Origin: Roseovarius nanhaiticus
GTDB lineage: Bacteria > Pseudomonadota > Alphaproteobacteria > Rhodobacterales > Rhodobacteraceae
Assembly: GCF_900156535.1 (NCBI RefSeq)
Contig: NZ_FTNV01000001.1
Location: forward strand, 1,550,001-1,614,000
Direction of reading: 5' to 3'
Length of the DNA stretch: 64,000 bases
The translations under genes and the position numbers were made by a program. Of this stretch, positions 1 through 8,618 are shown one piece after another (positions within the stretch are counted from its first letter, which is position 1; each line of letters begins with the position of its first letter). The notes under the pieces were generated by a model. It saw nothing but the letters and a program-made list of their open reading frames with translations. It was not told the origin of the DNA and ran no database searches.

Positions 1-1
1 A

Positions 2-1210
2 TTCTACGCGCTTCCCCAGGCGCCGCAGCTTTTCAAGCAGCTCATCATGGTCTCGGGCTTCGACAAGTATTTCCAGATTGCGCCCTGCTTCCGCGACGAG
101 GACCCGCGTGCCGACCGCTCGCCCACCGATTTCTACCAGCTCGATCTCGAAATGAGCTTTGTCGAGCAGCAGGACGTGTTCGACACGATCCAGCCTGTCA
201 TTCAGGGCATCTTTGAGGAATTCGGCGGCGGGCGCAAAGTCGATACCACCTGGGAGCAGATCAGCTACGCCGACGCCGCGCTCTGGTACGGCACCGACAA
301 GCCCGACCTGCGCAACCCGATCAAGATGCAGGTTGTCTCGGATCATTTCCGCGGCTCGGGATTTGCCATCTTCGCCAAGCTTCTGGAGCAGGACGGCACC
401 GAGATCCGCGCCATCCCCGCCCCCGGTGGCGGCAGCCGCAAATTCTGCGACCGCATGAACGCCTTTGCCCAGAGAGAGGGCCTGCCGGGGATGGGCTATA
501 TCTTCTGGCGTGCGGGCGATGACGGCATGGAAGCCGCAGGCCCCTTGGCCAAGAATATCGGACCCGAGCGCACCGAGGCGATCCGCCAGCAACTGGGTCT
601 GGGCGAGGGCGACGCCGCCTTCTTCCTAGGCGGCAAGCCCGCCAGCTTCGAGCGTGTCGCGGGCAAGGCCCGCACCGAGATCGGCAATGAACTGGCCCTC
701 ACGGATGAAAACCGCTTCGCCTTTGCCTGGATCGTCGATTTTCCGATGTACGAGGCCGACGAGGAGACGGGCAAGATCGACTTCTCGCACAACCCCTTCT
801 CGATGCCGCAGGGCGGGCTTGAGGCGCTGCAAGGCGATCCGCTCAAAGTGCTGGGATATCAGTATGATCTGGCGTGCAATGGATACGAGCTTGTCTCCGG
901 CGCGATCCGGAACCATCGCCTCGACGTAATGATCGCCGCGTTCGAAAAGGCAGGATATGACGAAGCCGAGGTGCATAGCCGTTTTGGCGGACTGGTGCAG
1001 GCGTTCCAATATGGCGCTCCGCCCCATGGTGGCTGCGCGGCGGGTATCGACCGCATCGTGATGCTGCTGGCGGATGAGGCGAATATCCGCGAGGTCATCA
1101 TGTTCCCGATGAACCAGCGCGCCGAGGATCTGATGATGAACGCTCCCAGCGCGCCGTCGTCGGATCAGCTAATGGAGCTTGGCCTGCGGGTGATCCCGCA
1201 GGACAAGTAA
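2..1210 (+). CDS. aspS: Aspartyl-tRNA synthetase, C-terminal part (5' truncated by window)
   Basis: Class II aminoacyl-tRNA synthetase that charges tRNA-Asp in the cytoplasm. The reading frame is open from base 2, so about 400 residues of a protein normally near 590 are present; the anticodon-binding OB domain lies outside the window. Class II motif 2 is visible near residues 30-39 of the fragment ([10 protein letters not shown]). Motif 3 is near residue 348 (GIDRIVMLL), preceded by PPHGGCAAG, the form usual in alphaproteobacterial AspRS. The bacterial GAD insertion domain should lie between them. It ends at a TAA, 15 bp from the stop of the convergent hemerythrin gene. Identification is very secure; whether it is discriminating (Asp only) cannot be read from this part. 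Confidence 0.97.
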   Translation, partial: FYALPQAPQLFKQLIMVSGFDKYFQIAPCFRDEDPRADRSPTDFYQLDLEMSFVEQQDVFDTIQPVIQGIFEEFGGGRKVDTTWEQISYADAALWYGTDKPDLRNPIKMQVVSDHFRGSGFAIFAKLLEQDGTEIRAIPAPGGGSRKFCDRMNAFAQREGLPGMGYIFWRAGDDGMEAAGPLAKNIGPERTEAIRQQLGLGEGDAAFFLGGKPASFERVAGKARTEIGNELALTDENRFAFAWIVDFPMYEADEETGKIDFSHNPFSMPQGGLEALQGDPLKVLGYQYDLACNGYELVSGAIRNHRLDVMIAAFEKAGYDEAEVHSRFGGLVQAFQYGAPPHGGCAAGIDRIVMLLADEANIREVIMFPMNQRAEDLMMNAPSAPSSDQLMELGLRVIPQDK

Positions 1211-1225
1211 CGCCGAAAAGCGGGG

Positions 1226-1702
1226 TCAGTCTTCCAGACTGTCCTCGCGCTTTTCCTCGATCAGCCCCATCTCCTCTTCCTTGCGCTTGGCGAACCGCTC
1301 GCCATAGCCTTTGATTTCGTCCTCGGGAATGACCTCGCGGGCGCGCGCAAAGACTTCGTTCTCTTCTTCGTCGATGTGATGTTCGTAATCGTGGCGCAGC
1401 TTCTTGAACTTCTCCAACCACGCGCCTTCGGACATATCCATCTCGCGCAGCTCTTCCATCAGATCGTCGATCTGCTGATGCTCATGCACCGAATGGCGGG
1501 CCGAATCCTGGCCCCATGTCTTGGAAATCAGCTTGGAGTAGAACGTCTCTTCCTCGGCGGCGCCGTGCGACTTGACGTCTGAGTAGAATTCTTCCCACGC
1601 CTTCTTGCGGTCTTCGGACGCGCCTGACGTGTCCGAGATCTTCTCCAAAAGCTCGCGGTGGTGGTCGTGGTCGGCTTTGATTGCGGAATAAATGTCACTC
1701 AT
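1226..1702 (-). CDS. Hemerythrin HHE-domain protein
   Basis: A 158-residue, highly charged, all-helical protein with the hemerythrin cation-binding pattern: an early HDHH cluster (residues 12-15), HEH at about 74-76 and a late HDYEHHIDEEE stretch near 105-115. In this family such His/Glu residues bind a di-iron site that senses or stores oxygen or NO; the exact role here is unknown. There is no signal peptide, so it is cytoplasmic. The C-terminal tail is rich in Glu and Lys. It is convergent with aspS and 63 bp downstream of the acetyltransferase gene on the same strand, so co-transcription with that gene is possible. Start: ATG preceded by an AAAGGA-like site. Confidence 0.85.
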   Translation of the reverse strand: MSDIYSAIKADHDHHRELLEKISDTSGASEDRKKAWEEFYSDVKSHGAAEEETFYSKLISKTWGQDSARHSVHEHQQIDDLMEELREMDMSEGAWLEKFKKLRHDYEHHIDEEENEVFARAREVIPEDEIKGYGERFAKRKEEEMGLIEEKREDSLED

Positions 1703-1765
1703 GGCTACGGTCCTTTTCGCTGAGAGTTAGCGAATGAACGCAATGATGGCCCGGCGGTTCCGAGT

Positions 1766-2485
1766 TTAGCGCCGCAGGGCAGGATCGCTGGCCACCCGCA
1801 CCAGCCGTGTCAGATCGCTCAGGGACGAGCGCTGGCGGTCCTGCGCGTCGAAATTCGAAGGATCGAGCCAAAGGCGAAACGCCTCGTCCAGAGCGGGCCA
1901 TTCGGCGTCGATGGCGGCAAACCACGCGGTATCGCGGTTGCGCCCCTTGACCACCGTCGCCTGCCGGAAAACGCCCTCATAGCTGAAGCCCAGCCGCTCG
2001 GCGGCGCGGCGCGACGGCAGGTTGAGTGCGTCGCATTTCCACTCATACCGACGATAGCCCGCCTGAAACGCCCATTTCATCATCAGATACATCGCCTCGG
2101 TCGCCGCAATCGTGCGTTGGAGCCGGGGCGCCATGGCGATATAGCCCACCTCGATTGATCCCGCCGACGGCTGAACCCTCAAGTAGGAGGCAAAGCCGCC
2201 ATACGCTTCTGCCTTGGTGTCGTAGATCGCGAAAAAGACGTAATCCGGCGAGGCGGTGATGTCGCGCATCCAGCGGTGGAACTGCGCCGAGGACGCGAAC
2301 GGCCCGGCGGGCATGTAATCCCACACCTCGTCATGGCCGTCATAGGCGCGAAAGAGAAGGGCCGCATGCGCCTCGGCGCCCAGCGGCTCCAGCCGGGCAT
2401 AACGGCCCATCATCGCCCGGCGCTCGGGCAAGGGCGGCGGGGTCCAGCCCTTGATCACGGGGCCGCGCGGGCGTTTCTCGCTCAT
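1766..2485 (-). CDS. GNAT-family N-acetyltransferase (RimJ/RimL type)
   Basis: 239-residue acetyl-CoA-dependent transferase. The opening (WTPPPLPERR, then RLEPLGAEAHAALLF) and the conserved stretch GYIAMAPRLQRT, followed by EAMYLMMKWAF, match the group of GNAT proteins resembling RimJ/RimL ribosomal-protein acetyltransferases. The R-x-x-R-T segment fits the acetyl-CoA pyrophosphate loop, and ALNLPSRRAAERLGF is the typical C-terminal GNAT motif. The natural substrate cannot be deduced; many relatives act on small molecules or free amino termini. It is a probable single gene, 63 bp ahead of the hemerythrin gene on the same strand. Confidence 0.85.
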   Translation of the reverse strand: MSEKRPRGPVIKGWTPPPLPERRAMMGRYARLEPLGAEAHAALLFRAYDGHDEVWDYMPAGPFASSAQFHRWMRDITASPDYVFFAIYDTKAEAYGGFASYLRVQPSAGSIEVGYIAMAPRLQRTIAATEAMYLMMKWAFQAGYRRYEWKCDALNLPSRRAAERLGFSYEGVFRQATVVKGRNRDTAWFAAIDAEWPALDEAFRLWLDPSNFDAQDRQRSSLSDLTRLVRVASDPALRR

Positions 2486-2548
2486 GTCAATTCTCGCTCC
2501 TCAGGCCGGGTTGATCATAGGCGCCGGGGGCGTCGAGGAAAGCGAAAA

Positions 2549-3739
2549 CTAGAGGATCAGCCGCGCGTCGGCGCCCATGTCGAGGCCAGGAAAGATGTCA
2601 CGCTCCAGCGCGGCGATCTCGGTGTCGTAGAGATGCCGGATCATCCAGGCCAGATGCGCGCGCAGATCGCGCGTGGGGCGCAGATCGCGCCGCTCGAAGA
2701 GGTCCGCCTCGGCCAGTCCCGGCCAATCGGCCAACACTTGGCCGCCGCGCAGCGCGCCGCCCGCCATGATCATGGCGCCTGCCGTCCCATGGTCCGTCCC
2801 GCCCGAGCCGTTGAGGCGCACGGTGCGCCCGAATTCGGTGATGGCGACGACAGCCGTCTTTTGCCATGCGGGGCCCAGCCCGGTCTGCAAGGTGGTGATG
2901 GCACTGGCGAGCCGGTCCAGCGCGCGGGGCAGGCTGCGATGCTGGCTGGCATGGGTGTCGAACCCGGTCAGCGAAAAGGCCGCGATGCGCGCCTCTTCGC
3001 GCAGCCGCTCGGCGGCGAAGGCGGCGATGGCATCGGGGCGCGCGGCGGGCAGGGCGTTGGCGCTCATCATGTCTGCGGTGCTGGGCGCCTCCATGTCGGC
3101 GCTGCCCCCGGCGGACAGCTCCAGCGCCTCCATCGCGGCATCGCGAAAGAGCGGGTCGTCGTGCAGGATCCCTTCCAATAGGCGCTCGGCCTGTGGGCTG
3201 AGGATGAGCGCCGCGTCGGGCGACCAGTTGGATACGGGCGCCGCGCCCTGAAGCAGCAGCATGTCGCCGCGCCCCACCGCATAGGCCGTGCCCGCCTCGG
3301 CGCCTGGGATCTGCCGTAAAAGGCGATTAAGCCAGCCATCCCGCAGACGCCCCATCGCATCCATGCCGGTCCCGGCCTCGAGCATGTCCTGCCCGTCGAA
3401 ATGGCTACGCTGGCCCTGATACGGGGTCGAGACGGCGTGCGCGAAAGCCAGCTCGCCCTTGTCCCAGAGCGGCTTCAGTGGCCCAAGGGCGGGGTGCATG
3501 CCGTAAAAACCCCCGAGGTCCAGCGCGTCGACCTCGGGCCGCAATGCGGCGTGGGCCGGATCGCCCAAAGGCGGCACCGCGCCGATGCCGTCCATCGCGC
3601 CGCGCAGGATGATTACGACGAGGCGCGCGTCGCCCGGCGTGCTGGCCAGCGTGACGGGCGTGACGAGGGGCGATGCGGCCAGAGAGCAGCCCATGGCGAG
3701 GCTGCGGGTCAGGAAATTGCGGCGGCTGAGGCGGGACAT
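2549..3739 (-). CDS. DUF1501 family protein with Tat signal
   Basis: 396-residue protein starting at the ATG directly before a twin-arginine signal (SRRNFLTRS, residues about 4-12, then a hydrophobic stretch), so it is predicted to be exported folded. The start at 3739 is chosen over an in-frame upstream Met because it places the Tat motif at the N terminus. The DUF1501 fold is related to the alkaline-phosphatase/sulfatase superfamily. Visible conserved stretches include VVIILRGAMDG, HFDGQDMLE, EFGRTVRLNGSGGTDHG and VLADWPGL. Its start lies 4 bp past the DUF1800 stop, so the two are translationally coupled, and DUF1501/DUF1800 pairs are widespread in bacteria. The molecular function is not known. 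Confidence 0.88.
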   Translation of the reverse strand: MSRLSRRNFLTRSLAMGCSLAASPLVTPVTLASTPGDARLVVIILRGAMDGIGAVPPLGDPAHAALRPEVDALDLGGFYGMHPALGPLKPLWDKGELAFAHAVSTPYQGQRSHFDGQDMLEAGTGMDAMGRLRDGWLNRLLRQIPGAEAGTAYAVGRGDMLLLQGAAPVSNWSPDAALILSPQAERLLEGILHDDPLFRDAAMEALELSAGGSADMEAPSTADMMSANALPAARPDAIAAFAAERLREEARIAAFSLTGFDTHASQHRSLPRALDRLASAITTLQTGLGPAWQKTAVVAITEFGRTVRLNGSGGTDHGTAGAMIMAGGALRGGQVLADWPGLAEADLFERRDLRPTRDLRAHLAWMIRHLYDTEIAALERDIFPGLDMGADARLIL

Positions 3740-3743
3740 GGCG

Positions 3744-5126
3744 TCAAACCCTTTGAAAGGCGGGGGAGGCAAGGACAAGGCCGATCCCCTCGGCCCGCGT
3801 CTCGGCGCGCCGGGCGGCCCGCGCCACCGGTTCCGGCAAGGCAGGACCAAGCGCGTGCCGGGCGAAATGGCCTGGGTCGGGAAGCGTGCGGCGCAACTGG
3901 AATGGGACGGTCATCGCCCAGCCCAGCCGTGCGGCGAAACGCTGGGGCGTGATCCAGTCGGCATCCGCCTCAGGCCAGCCATCGGGGCCGGGTGGCCGGG
4001 CCTGGGGCTGCCCCATCAACTCAAGCGGAGCAAGGAAAAGCTGGTTCATCTCCTTGGCGTTCTCGGCCGGGACATGCGCGGCCACGAGGCCAAGCGCGCG
4101 CAGGGCGGAGCCGACGAAATCGACGGGCGGCTTTACGTTGCTACGCTCGGGTATCCAGGCGGCGGGATGCTCCAGCATGGCACGGGTCATCGCGGCCAAG
4201 TCGCCGCCTGTGGTCAGGAAGGCGCTGCGCATCGCCTCCACCAGCGCGGGATCGGGCTGATCCGAGATAAAATGCACAGCCATCTTGCGCGCCAGATGCT
4301 GCGCCGTGGCGGGATGATGAGCCAGCAGGTCGAGCGCGGCATGCACATGTGCCTCTTCAGGGTCCGGCCCGCCCAGCGGTTGGCCCAGGAGTACATGCGG
4401 CCCCGGCTCGGCCAGCGCGGCACGATAACTGTAGCCGCGCCCCAGCTTGTAGCTGAGCCCGGTCAGCAGCCGTGCCAGCGCGGCAACATCTGCCTGCTCG
4501 TACGGCCCGCCCGCGCCCAGCGTGTGCAGCTCCAGCAGCTCGCGTGCGAAATTCTCGTTCAGCCCGCCCCGGACCTTTTTCAAGGCCCGCGCGCTGTTCG
4601 GCCCTACGGATTTGCTCTGATCGAGATAGACCAGCATCAACGGCTCTTGGCTGACAGCGCGCAGCATATCCACAAAGCGCCCGGCGACATGCGGGCGGAT
4701 GGCCGTCTCGACATAGGGAAGATGCGCTTCGGGCCAGACGAAGCCGGCACCGCGCGCGGTGAAGTGATCGGCCCAAAAGGCGGTCAGCCGCTCGCGCAGG
4801 CCATCGCCCGTGAGCACACGGCGACGCAGCATTTGCCCGGTCCAGCCGGCGGCCTCGGCGCGCGTGGCGCGGATCATCCGGCGATAGACCTTGCGCGCCT
4901 CGTCCTTTGCCTCTTGGCCCTCCACCTTGCGGCGCGCCTTGCGCGCAGCCTGCACATGGACCATCCGCTCAAGATAGGCGGCGGTATCCGGTATGGGAAA
5001 CGCGTGGGCGGCCTCGTCCGGGCCGGCAAGCCGGGCCATCATCGCGTCAATCGAAGCGGGCGGATCAATGCCGGGCGCAAGGCCGCAACCGAACCGAATC
5101 TCGGCCTGATCGGGATCGAATGGCAT
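3744..5126 (-). CDS. DUF1800 family protein
   Basis: 460-residue protein recognisable by R-FGCGL near the N terminus, LRERLTAFWADHF, NENFARELLELHTLG, then DV--LARLLTGL, and a C-terminal segment on pre-C-terminal unions (RSNVKPPVDFV). These are hallmarks of DUF1800, which almost always accompanies DUF1501. No clear signal peptide is visible here, unlike its partner. It is the middle gene of a group read leftwards: response regulator, DUF1800, DUF1501. It is 99 bp from the regulator and 4 bp from DUF1501. The function is unknown; the pair is generally assumed to act at or outside the cell envelope. Confidence 0.88.
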   Translation of the reverse strand: MPFDPDQAEIRFGCGLAPGIDPPASIDAMMARLAGPDEAAHAFPIPDTAAYLERMVHVQAARKARRKVEGQEAKDEARKVYRRMIRATRAEAAGWTGQMLRRRVLTGDGLRERLTAFWADHFTARGAGFVWPEAHLPYVETAIRPHVAGRFVDMLRAVSQEPLMLVYLDQSKSVGPNSARALKKVRGGLNENFARELLELHTLGAGGPYEQADVAALARLLTGLSYKLGRGYSYRAALAEPGPHVLLGQPLGGPDPEEAHVHAALDLLAHHPATAQHLARKMAVHFISDQPDPALVEAMRSAFLTTGGDLAAMTRAMLEHPAAWIPERSNVKPPVDFVGSALRALGLVAAHVPAENAKEMNQLFLAPLELMGQPQARPPGPDGWPEADADWITPQRFAARLGWAMTVPFQLRRTLPDPGHFARHALGPALPEPVARAARRAETRAEGIGLVLASPAFQRV

Positions 5127-5225
5127 GGCGCGCTCCGCTGGTCCGGGCGGGCCGTTCTGGCCCGCCGTGCCGCCATGATATCCGATGCGCGCTGCCGCGC
5201 CAGTGCGGCAGCAGGTCCGTCGGCG

Positions 5226-5942
5226 CTACATCGCCGCCCGGTTGCCCAGACGCTCCTGTACCATGCCGGCAATCTCGGCGAGGCGCGAATTCAGCGCCTT
5301 GCCGCCGCGCCGCTGGGCACCCAGTGCATCGGCGGCCTGCGCCAGTTGCCCGTCATCGGCCGAGCGTGCGACGCCGCCCAGAAATTGCGCCACATAATCC
5401 AGAACCGGCCCCTCGGAATGCTCGTCCAGCAGGTTCGACACGTGTACCATGTCATCGCGATAGGCCATCGGATCCGGGCGCACGTCCTCATTGCGCAGAA
5501 GGCGGGGTCCGGCAGGCTGTCTGTCATTCGGAAGGGTGGCGAGGATGGTTTGCTGGAAAACGCCCAGATTGATCAGGGGCTTGGCCAGAAACCCGTCCGC
5601 TCCTGCGGCCAGGGAGGCGGCCTCGGCGCCCTCGGTTCCGCTGGCCCCGAGTATCGAGGTCACGCGCGGCTCGGCCACCGCCAATTCCGCGATCAGATCG
5701 AGGCCCGAGCCGTCGGGCAGGCCCAGATCCACGATCACCGCGGTCGGACGATAGACTTGCAGATGCCGCCGCGCCGAGCGCAGGCAATCCGCGCGGCGGA
5801 TGCGCGCGCCGGAATGCAGGCACATCAGGCGCATCGCGTCGCAGGCATAAAGGCTGTCTTCGACCACCAGAATAGTCATGCCCAAAAGGGGGCGGGCCGA
5901 GGTGGGGCAGGGGATCGGGGTCAGTCCGGGCAGATCGTCCAT
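5226..5942 (-). CDS. Response regulator receiver protein with uncharacterised C-terminal domain
   Basis: 238 residues. A CheY-like receiver domain occupies about residues 22-140: the acidic pocket is in ILVVEDS, the phospho-acceptor Asp in AVIVDLGLPDGSG, and the conserved Lys in FLAKPL. The remaining ~95 residues are helical, carry no recognisable DNA-binding or enzymatic motif, and contain HVSNLLDEHSEG. It is therefore a receiver with an unknown output or a protein-interaction module. A shorter start at the internal Met of MTILVVEDS is possible; the longer one keeps a 20-residue leader of uncertain value. No histidine kinase lies in the window, so it is an orphan here. Confidence 0.8.
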   Translation of the reverse strand: MDDLPGLTPIPCPTSARPLLGMTILVVEDSLYACDAMRLMCLHSGARIRRADCLRSARRHLQVYRPTAVIVDLGLPDGSGLDLIAELAVAEPRVTSILGASGTEGAEAASLAAGADGFLAKPLINLGVFQQTILATLPNDRQPAGPRLLRNEDVRPDPMAYRDDMVHVSNLLDEHSEGPVLDYVAQFLGGVARSADDGQLAQAADALGAQRRGGKALNSRLAEIAGMVQERLGNRAAM

Positions 5943-5999
5943 GGTTTCATCCTTTGGGTTGGCAGCTATCTGACCCTAAGCGTTACGCAGACTTGGCTA

Positions 6000-6020
6000 A
6001 CGCAGGGTTAACGCCTGCGT
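6000..6020. promoter_or_regulatory. Short inverted repeat in the leader between response regulator and mce
   Basis: Two perfect 7-bp arms (ACGCAGG and CCTGCGT) flank a GTTAACG loop. It lies 58 bp upstream of the response-regulator start and about 180 bp upstream of mce, in a divergent intergenic region of 260 bp that otherwise shows nothing I recognise. It could be an operator or a leader hairpin; no known regulator is implied. Confidence 0.35.
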
Positions 6021-6202
6021 CGAAAAGTCGGCGATGCTTGTGGATGGTGCTTTCAGGGTCCGCCACCCCCGCGCCGGCGCGCGTGGTCCGGTGCGACGCC
6101 GCGCCACTTGCCCTTGGCCACCGGGCGCCCCATAAAGTGATCATGTCGCAGGGCCGAACCAAGAGCAGGCTCTGCCACGGCCAGTAAAACAAAGGACCGC
6201 AC

Positions 6203-6607
6203 ATGATCGGACGTCTCAACCATGTGGCCATTGCAGTGCCGGATCTGGAAGCCGCCATGGCGCAGTATAGCGGCGCACTGGGCGCCAATGTCGGCGCGCC
6301 CCAGGACGAGCCGGACCATGGCGTGACCGTTGTTTTCATCGAATTGCCGAATACCAAGATCGAGCTGCTTTATCCCCTGGGCGACGAGAGCCCGATTCGC
6401 GGATTTCTGGACAAGAACCCCGCGGGCGGCATTCATCATGTCTGCTACGAGGTCGAGGACATCGCTGCCGCCGCTGCCCGCCTGACCGAAAGCGGCGCGC
6501 GCGTTCTGGGCAATGGCGCGCCCAAGATCGGCGCCCATGGCAAACCCGTGTTGTTCCTGCATCCCAAGGATTTCAACGGATGCCTCATTGAGTTGGAGGA
6601 AGTCTGA
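6203..6607 (+). CDS. mce: Methylmalonyl-CoA epimerase
   Basis: 134-residue vicinal-oxygen-chelate (glyoxalase-fold) enzyme that interconverts (2R)- and (2S)-methylmalonyl-CoA in propionyl-CoA assimilation. The N-terminal LNHVAIAVPDLEAA gives metal ligand His7. GGIHHVCYEVED gives His79, and the closing CLIELEEV gives Glu130, while TKIELL supplies the fourth ligand region. Length matches the family. The last base of its TGA is the first base of the ATG of the DUF1467 gene, so the two are coupled. meaB, the GTPase that supports methylmalonyl-CoA mutase, is also in this window at 22.8 kb, which fits a functional pathway. The mutase itself is not present here. Confidence 0.95.
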   Translation: MIGRLNHVAIAVPDLEAAMAQYSGALGANVGAPQDEPDHGVTVVFIELPNTKIELLYPLGDESPIRGFLDKNPAGGIHHVCYEVEDIAAAAARLTESGARVLGNGAPKIGAHGKPVLFLHPKDFNGCLIELEEV

Positions 6608-6906
6608 TGGGCCCCGTTTCCGGCCTCGTTCTCTATGCCGTCATCTGGTTCATGACGTTTTTCGTCGCCATTCCCATTCGCCTCCAAACCCAAGGCGAAG
6701 CGGGCAAGACGGTGCCGGGCACGCATCACGGCTCGCCCGAGCGGCACGATCTCAAGAAGAAGGCCTGGATCACCACCGGCGTCGCCTTCGTCATATGGGC
6801 CATTCTGGCGTGGATCATCCTCGGGGGTGTCATCTCGATGGATGATATCGACCTTTTCAGCCGGTTCGGGCCGGGTCCGATCGAAGAGCGTGGACTAGGT
6901 GGGTAA
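6607..6906 (+). CDS. DUF1467 family small membrane protein
   Basis: 99 residues with two hydrophobic segments (about 7-25 and 53-73) separated by a polar loop, FVAIPIRLQTQGE--KTVPGTHHGSP, that is characteristic of DUF1467. The family is common in Alphaproteobacteria directly after methylmalonyl-CoA epimerase, exactly the arrangement here, with a one-base stop/start overlap. A small inner-membrane protein is predicted. Function is unknown. Its last 50 bp overlap the 3' end of the EI24 gene on the other strand. Confidence 0.88.
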   Translation: MGPVSGLVLYAVIWFMTFFVAIPIRLQTQGEAGKTVPGTHHGSPERHDLKKKAWITTGVAFVIWAILAWIILGGVISMDDIDLFSRFGPGPIEERGLGG

Positions 6907-7561
6907 AGGTCGCGGCGCCAAGGATCGGAATCAGGAGGTTGATCAGCGGCACCGATAGCGGAATCGCCATCAAGACGCCCGCCGCCCAAACCGTCAGCCA
7001 ATGCCGGCGGCGCAGATCCTGCGCGCCGGCGCGGCCAAGCCTGCGCATCGCGGCCAGCTGAAAATATTCGCGCCCCAGAAGATAGCCGTTCAACCCCCAA
7101 AAGATGGCAAACGCCCCAAAGGGCAGCGCAATATAAAGGATCAGCGCCAAGAGGTTTGCGCCGATCAGAACGCCCAGAAATCCTGCCGTGTCGCGCAGCG
7201 CGTCGGACCATGGCATGGGCGCGACCGGGGGAAGCGCGGGATAATGCCGCGCCTCGACCGCCGCCGCGACGTCTTCCAGAAACAGCGAGGTGATCGCGGA
7301 GGCAACGGGCACCATCAGAAAAATCGACATGATCATCATGGCGACAAGGCTGCTCCAGCCCAAGAGGTCATCCAGCCAGCGCACCTCGCCCACCAACGGC
7401 AGGGTCACGGCATCGCCCGTCAGCCAGGAAATCGCAATCAGCACCAGCGCATAGACCGCGAAAAGCAGCGCAATGGTCAGCGCCAACCCCAAGATCAGCA
7501 CACGGCGAAAGCGCGGATCGCCCAGCTGGCCGAGCGCCTTGGCAAAGGCAGTCAGGATCAT
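6857..7561 (-). CDS. EI24 domain (CysZ-like) membrane protein
   Basis: 234 residues with about five hydrophobic segments: LGLALTIALLFAVYALVL, LVAMMIMSIFLMVPVASAI, LGVLIGANLLALILYIALP, and the C-terminal VWAAGVLMAIPLSVP and NLLIPILGAATF. NGYLLGREYFQLAAMR is a conserved EI24/CysZ motif. CysZ relatives are sulfate permeases; members in Rhodobacteraceae are annotated only as EI24 proteins, so sulfate transport is a family-level guess. Its ATG overlaps the nitroreductase stop by 4 bp, giving a two-gene unit. The 3' end runs 50 bp into DUF1467 on the opposite strand. Confidence 0.8.
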   Translation of the reverse strand: MILTAFAKALGQLGDPRFRRVLILGLALTIALLFAVYALVLIAISWLTGDAVTLPLVGEVRWLDDLLGWSSLVAMMIMSIFLMVPVASAITSLFLEDVAAAVEARHYPALPPVAPMPWSDALRDTAGFLGVLIGANLLALILYIALPFGAFAIFWGLNGYLLGREYFQLAAMRRLGRAGAQDLRRRHWLTVWAAGVLMAIPLSVPLINLLIPILGAATFTHLVHALRSDPARTG

Positions 7562-8130
7562 GCCTCGACCCAGGTTGTGATGGCGCCCAGATCGGGGCGC
7601 GGACGCTCGGGCGGGGCGCTTGTTTCGGTACCGATATGGATCAGGCCGGCGATACGCTCGTGGGGGGCAAGGCCCATGACGCCCTCGGCAAAGGCGCGGT
7701 CATGGCTGGCCCAACCGCTGAGCCAATTGGCACCCCATCCCGACGCAAGCGCGGCGTTGAGCAGCGCGAGGCAGACGGCGCCCGCGGAATAGGTTTGTTC
7801 GATGGCGGGGATCTTGGGGGAGGGGCGCTGGACCTCGATCACCGCCACGGCCAGATGTGCGTCCCGGAACTGCGCCTGCGCCTTTTCCAACGCCTCCGGG
7901 TCTTGCGCGCCGTTCAGCCCGGCGATCTCACCCGCGATGCGCGTCAGCGCCGCGCGCTCCAGCACGAGAAAGCGCCACGGCTCCAGCTTGCCATGATCGG
8001 GCGTGCGCGCTGCCATCTCGAGGATCGGCATCAGCTCGGCGCGGGACGGGATCGGCAGGCCCAGCGTCTTGGCGGGGCGCGAGCGACGCGTCGCCAGAAA
8101 ATCCAGCACGTCGGGGCGGGGAGTTGGCAT
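7558..8130 (-). CDS. Nitroreductase family protein (YdjA-like)
   Basis: 190-residue FMN-dependent oxidoreductase of the short nitroreductase branch. The N-terminal FLATRRSRPAKTL supplies Arg/Ser contacts to FMN phosphate, AARTPDHGKLEPWRFLV is the flavin-binding and dimer motif, and GWGANWLSG is the conserved Gly-rich C-terminal segment. The physiological substrate is unknown; relatives reduce nitro-aromatics or quinones with NAD(P)H. It is the first gene of a two-gene unit with EI24 (4-bp overlap). Confidence 0.9.
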   Translation of the reverse strand: MPTPRPDVLDFLATRRSRPAKTLGLPIPSRAELMPILEMAARTPDHGKLEPWRFLVLERAALTRIAGEIAGLNGAQDPEALEKAQAQFRDAHLAVAVIEVQRPSPKIPAIEQTYSAGAVCLALLNAALASGWGANWLSGWASHDRAFAEGVMGLAPHERIAGLIHIGTETSAPPERPRPDLGAITTWVEA

Positions 8131-8207
8131 GTGTAGGCTCCGGCTTTTGCTTTTGTCCTGATGGGCGTTATGCGCTTGCCCTTATGTCGGGCGCCCGGTG
8201 CGCCGGG

Positions 8208-8465
8208 TCAAGGGCGCGCCGTGCCATTCGGGCCGCGCGGCACGCTGGTATAGACGCCTTCGGGCAGGTTCAGCGCCGCGGCCAGATCGCGCAGCTGCGT
8301 CATGGAGAGGGTGATGTCGCGCATCTCGCCCAGTCGGGCGTCAAATTGGCGGACCACGATGCACTCCTCGAAGGCCTCGATCACGACGTCCTCCTGCAAG
8401 GGCGCGGCGCCCTCATCGACAAGGGTGATGACGCTGGCGTCAAATTCATGCTCGATGGAAAACAT
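8208..8465 (-). CDS. Conserved hypothetical small protein
   Basis: 85 residues, acidic, cytoplasmic, with predicted beta strands at the start (FSIEHEFDASVITLVDEG) and a helix near the C terminus (MTQLRDLAAALNLP). I do not recognise a named domain. Codon usage and a GGAGCGCGCC leader before the ATG support it as real, and similar short proteins occur in Rhodobacteraceae. It lies alone between the nitroreductase gene and a divergent M48 protease gene, 153 bp from the latter. Function unknown. Confidence 0.65.
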   Translation of the reverse strand: MFSIEHEFDASVITLVDEGAAPLQEDVVIEAFEECIVVRQFDARLGEMRDITLSMTQLRDLAAALNLPEGVYTSVPRGPNGTARP

Positions 8466-8618
8466 GGCGCGCTCCTTGGATGGCTGTCGCGGCCCTTGCC
8501 GCGCTCGCGCTCAGGGTGGCGGCATCGGCGGCGCCTTGCAAGGGCGGCGCAATCGCTCTGGTCCTCGCGCAACAGGGTGGCTAGGATGGGGAAAATTGCG
8601 ATTGTCCGGAGGATTTCG

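Noticed and set aside
3585-6011. Long open frame of 808 codons on the + strand opposite DUF1501, DUF1800 and the response regulator
   Set aside because: It is the GC-rich antisense shadow of three well-supported genes; its translation shows no family motif and Arg/Gly/His-rich composition.
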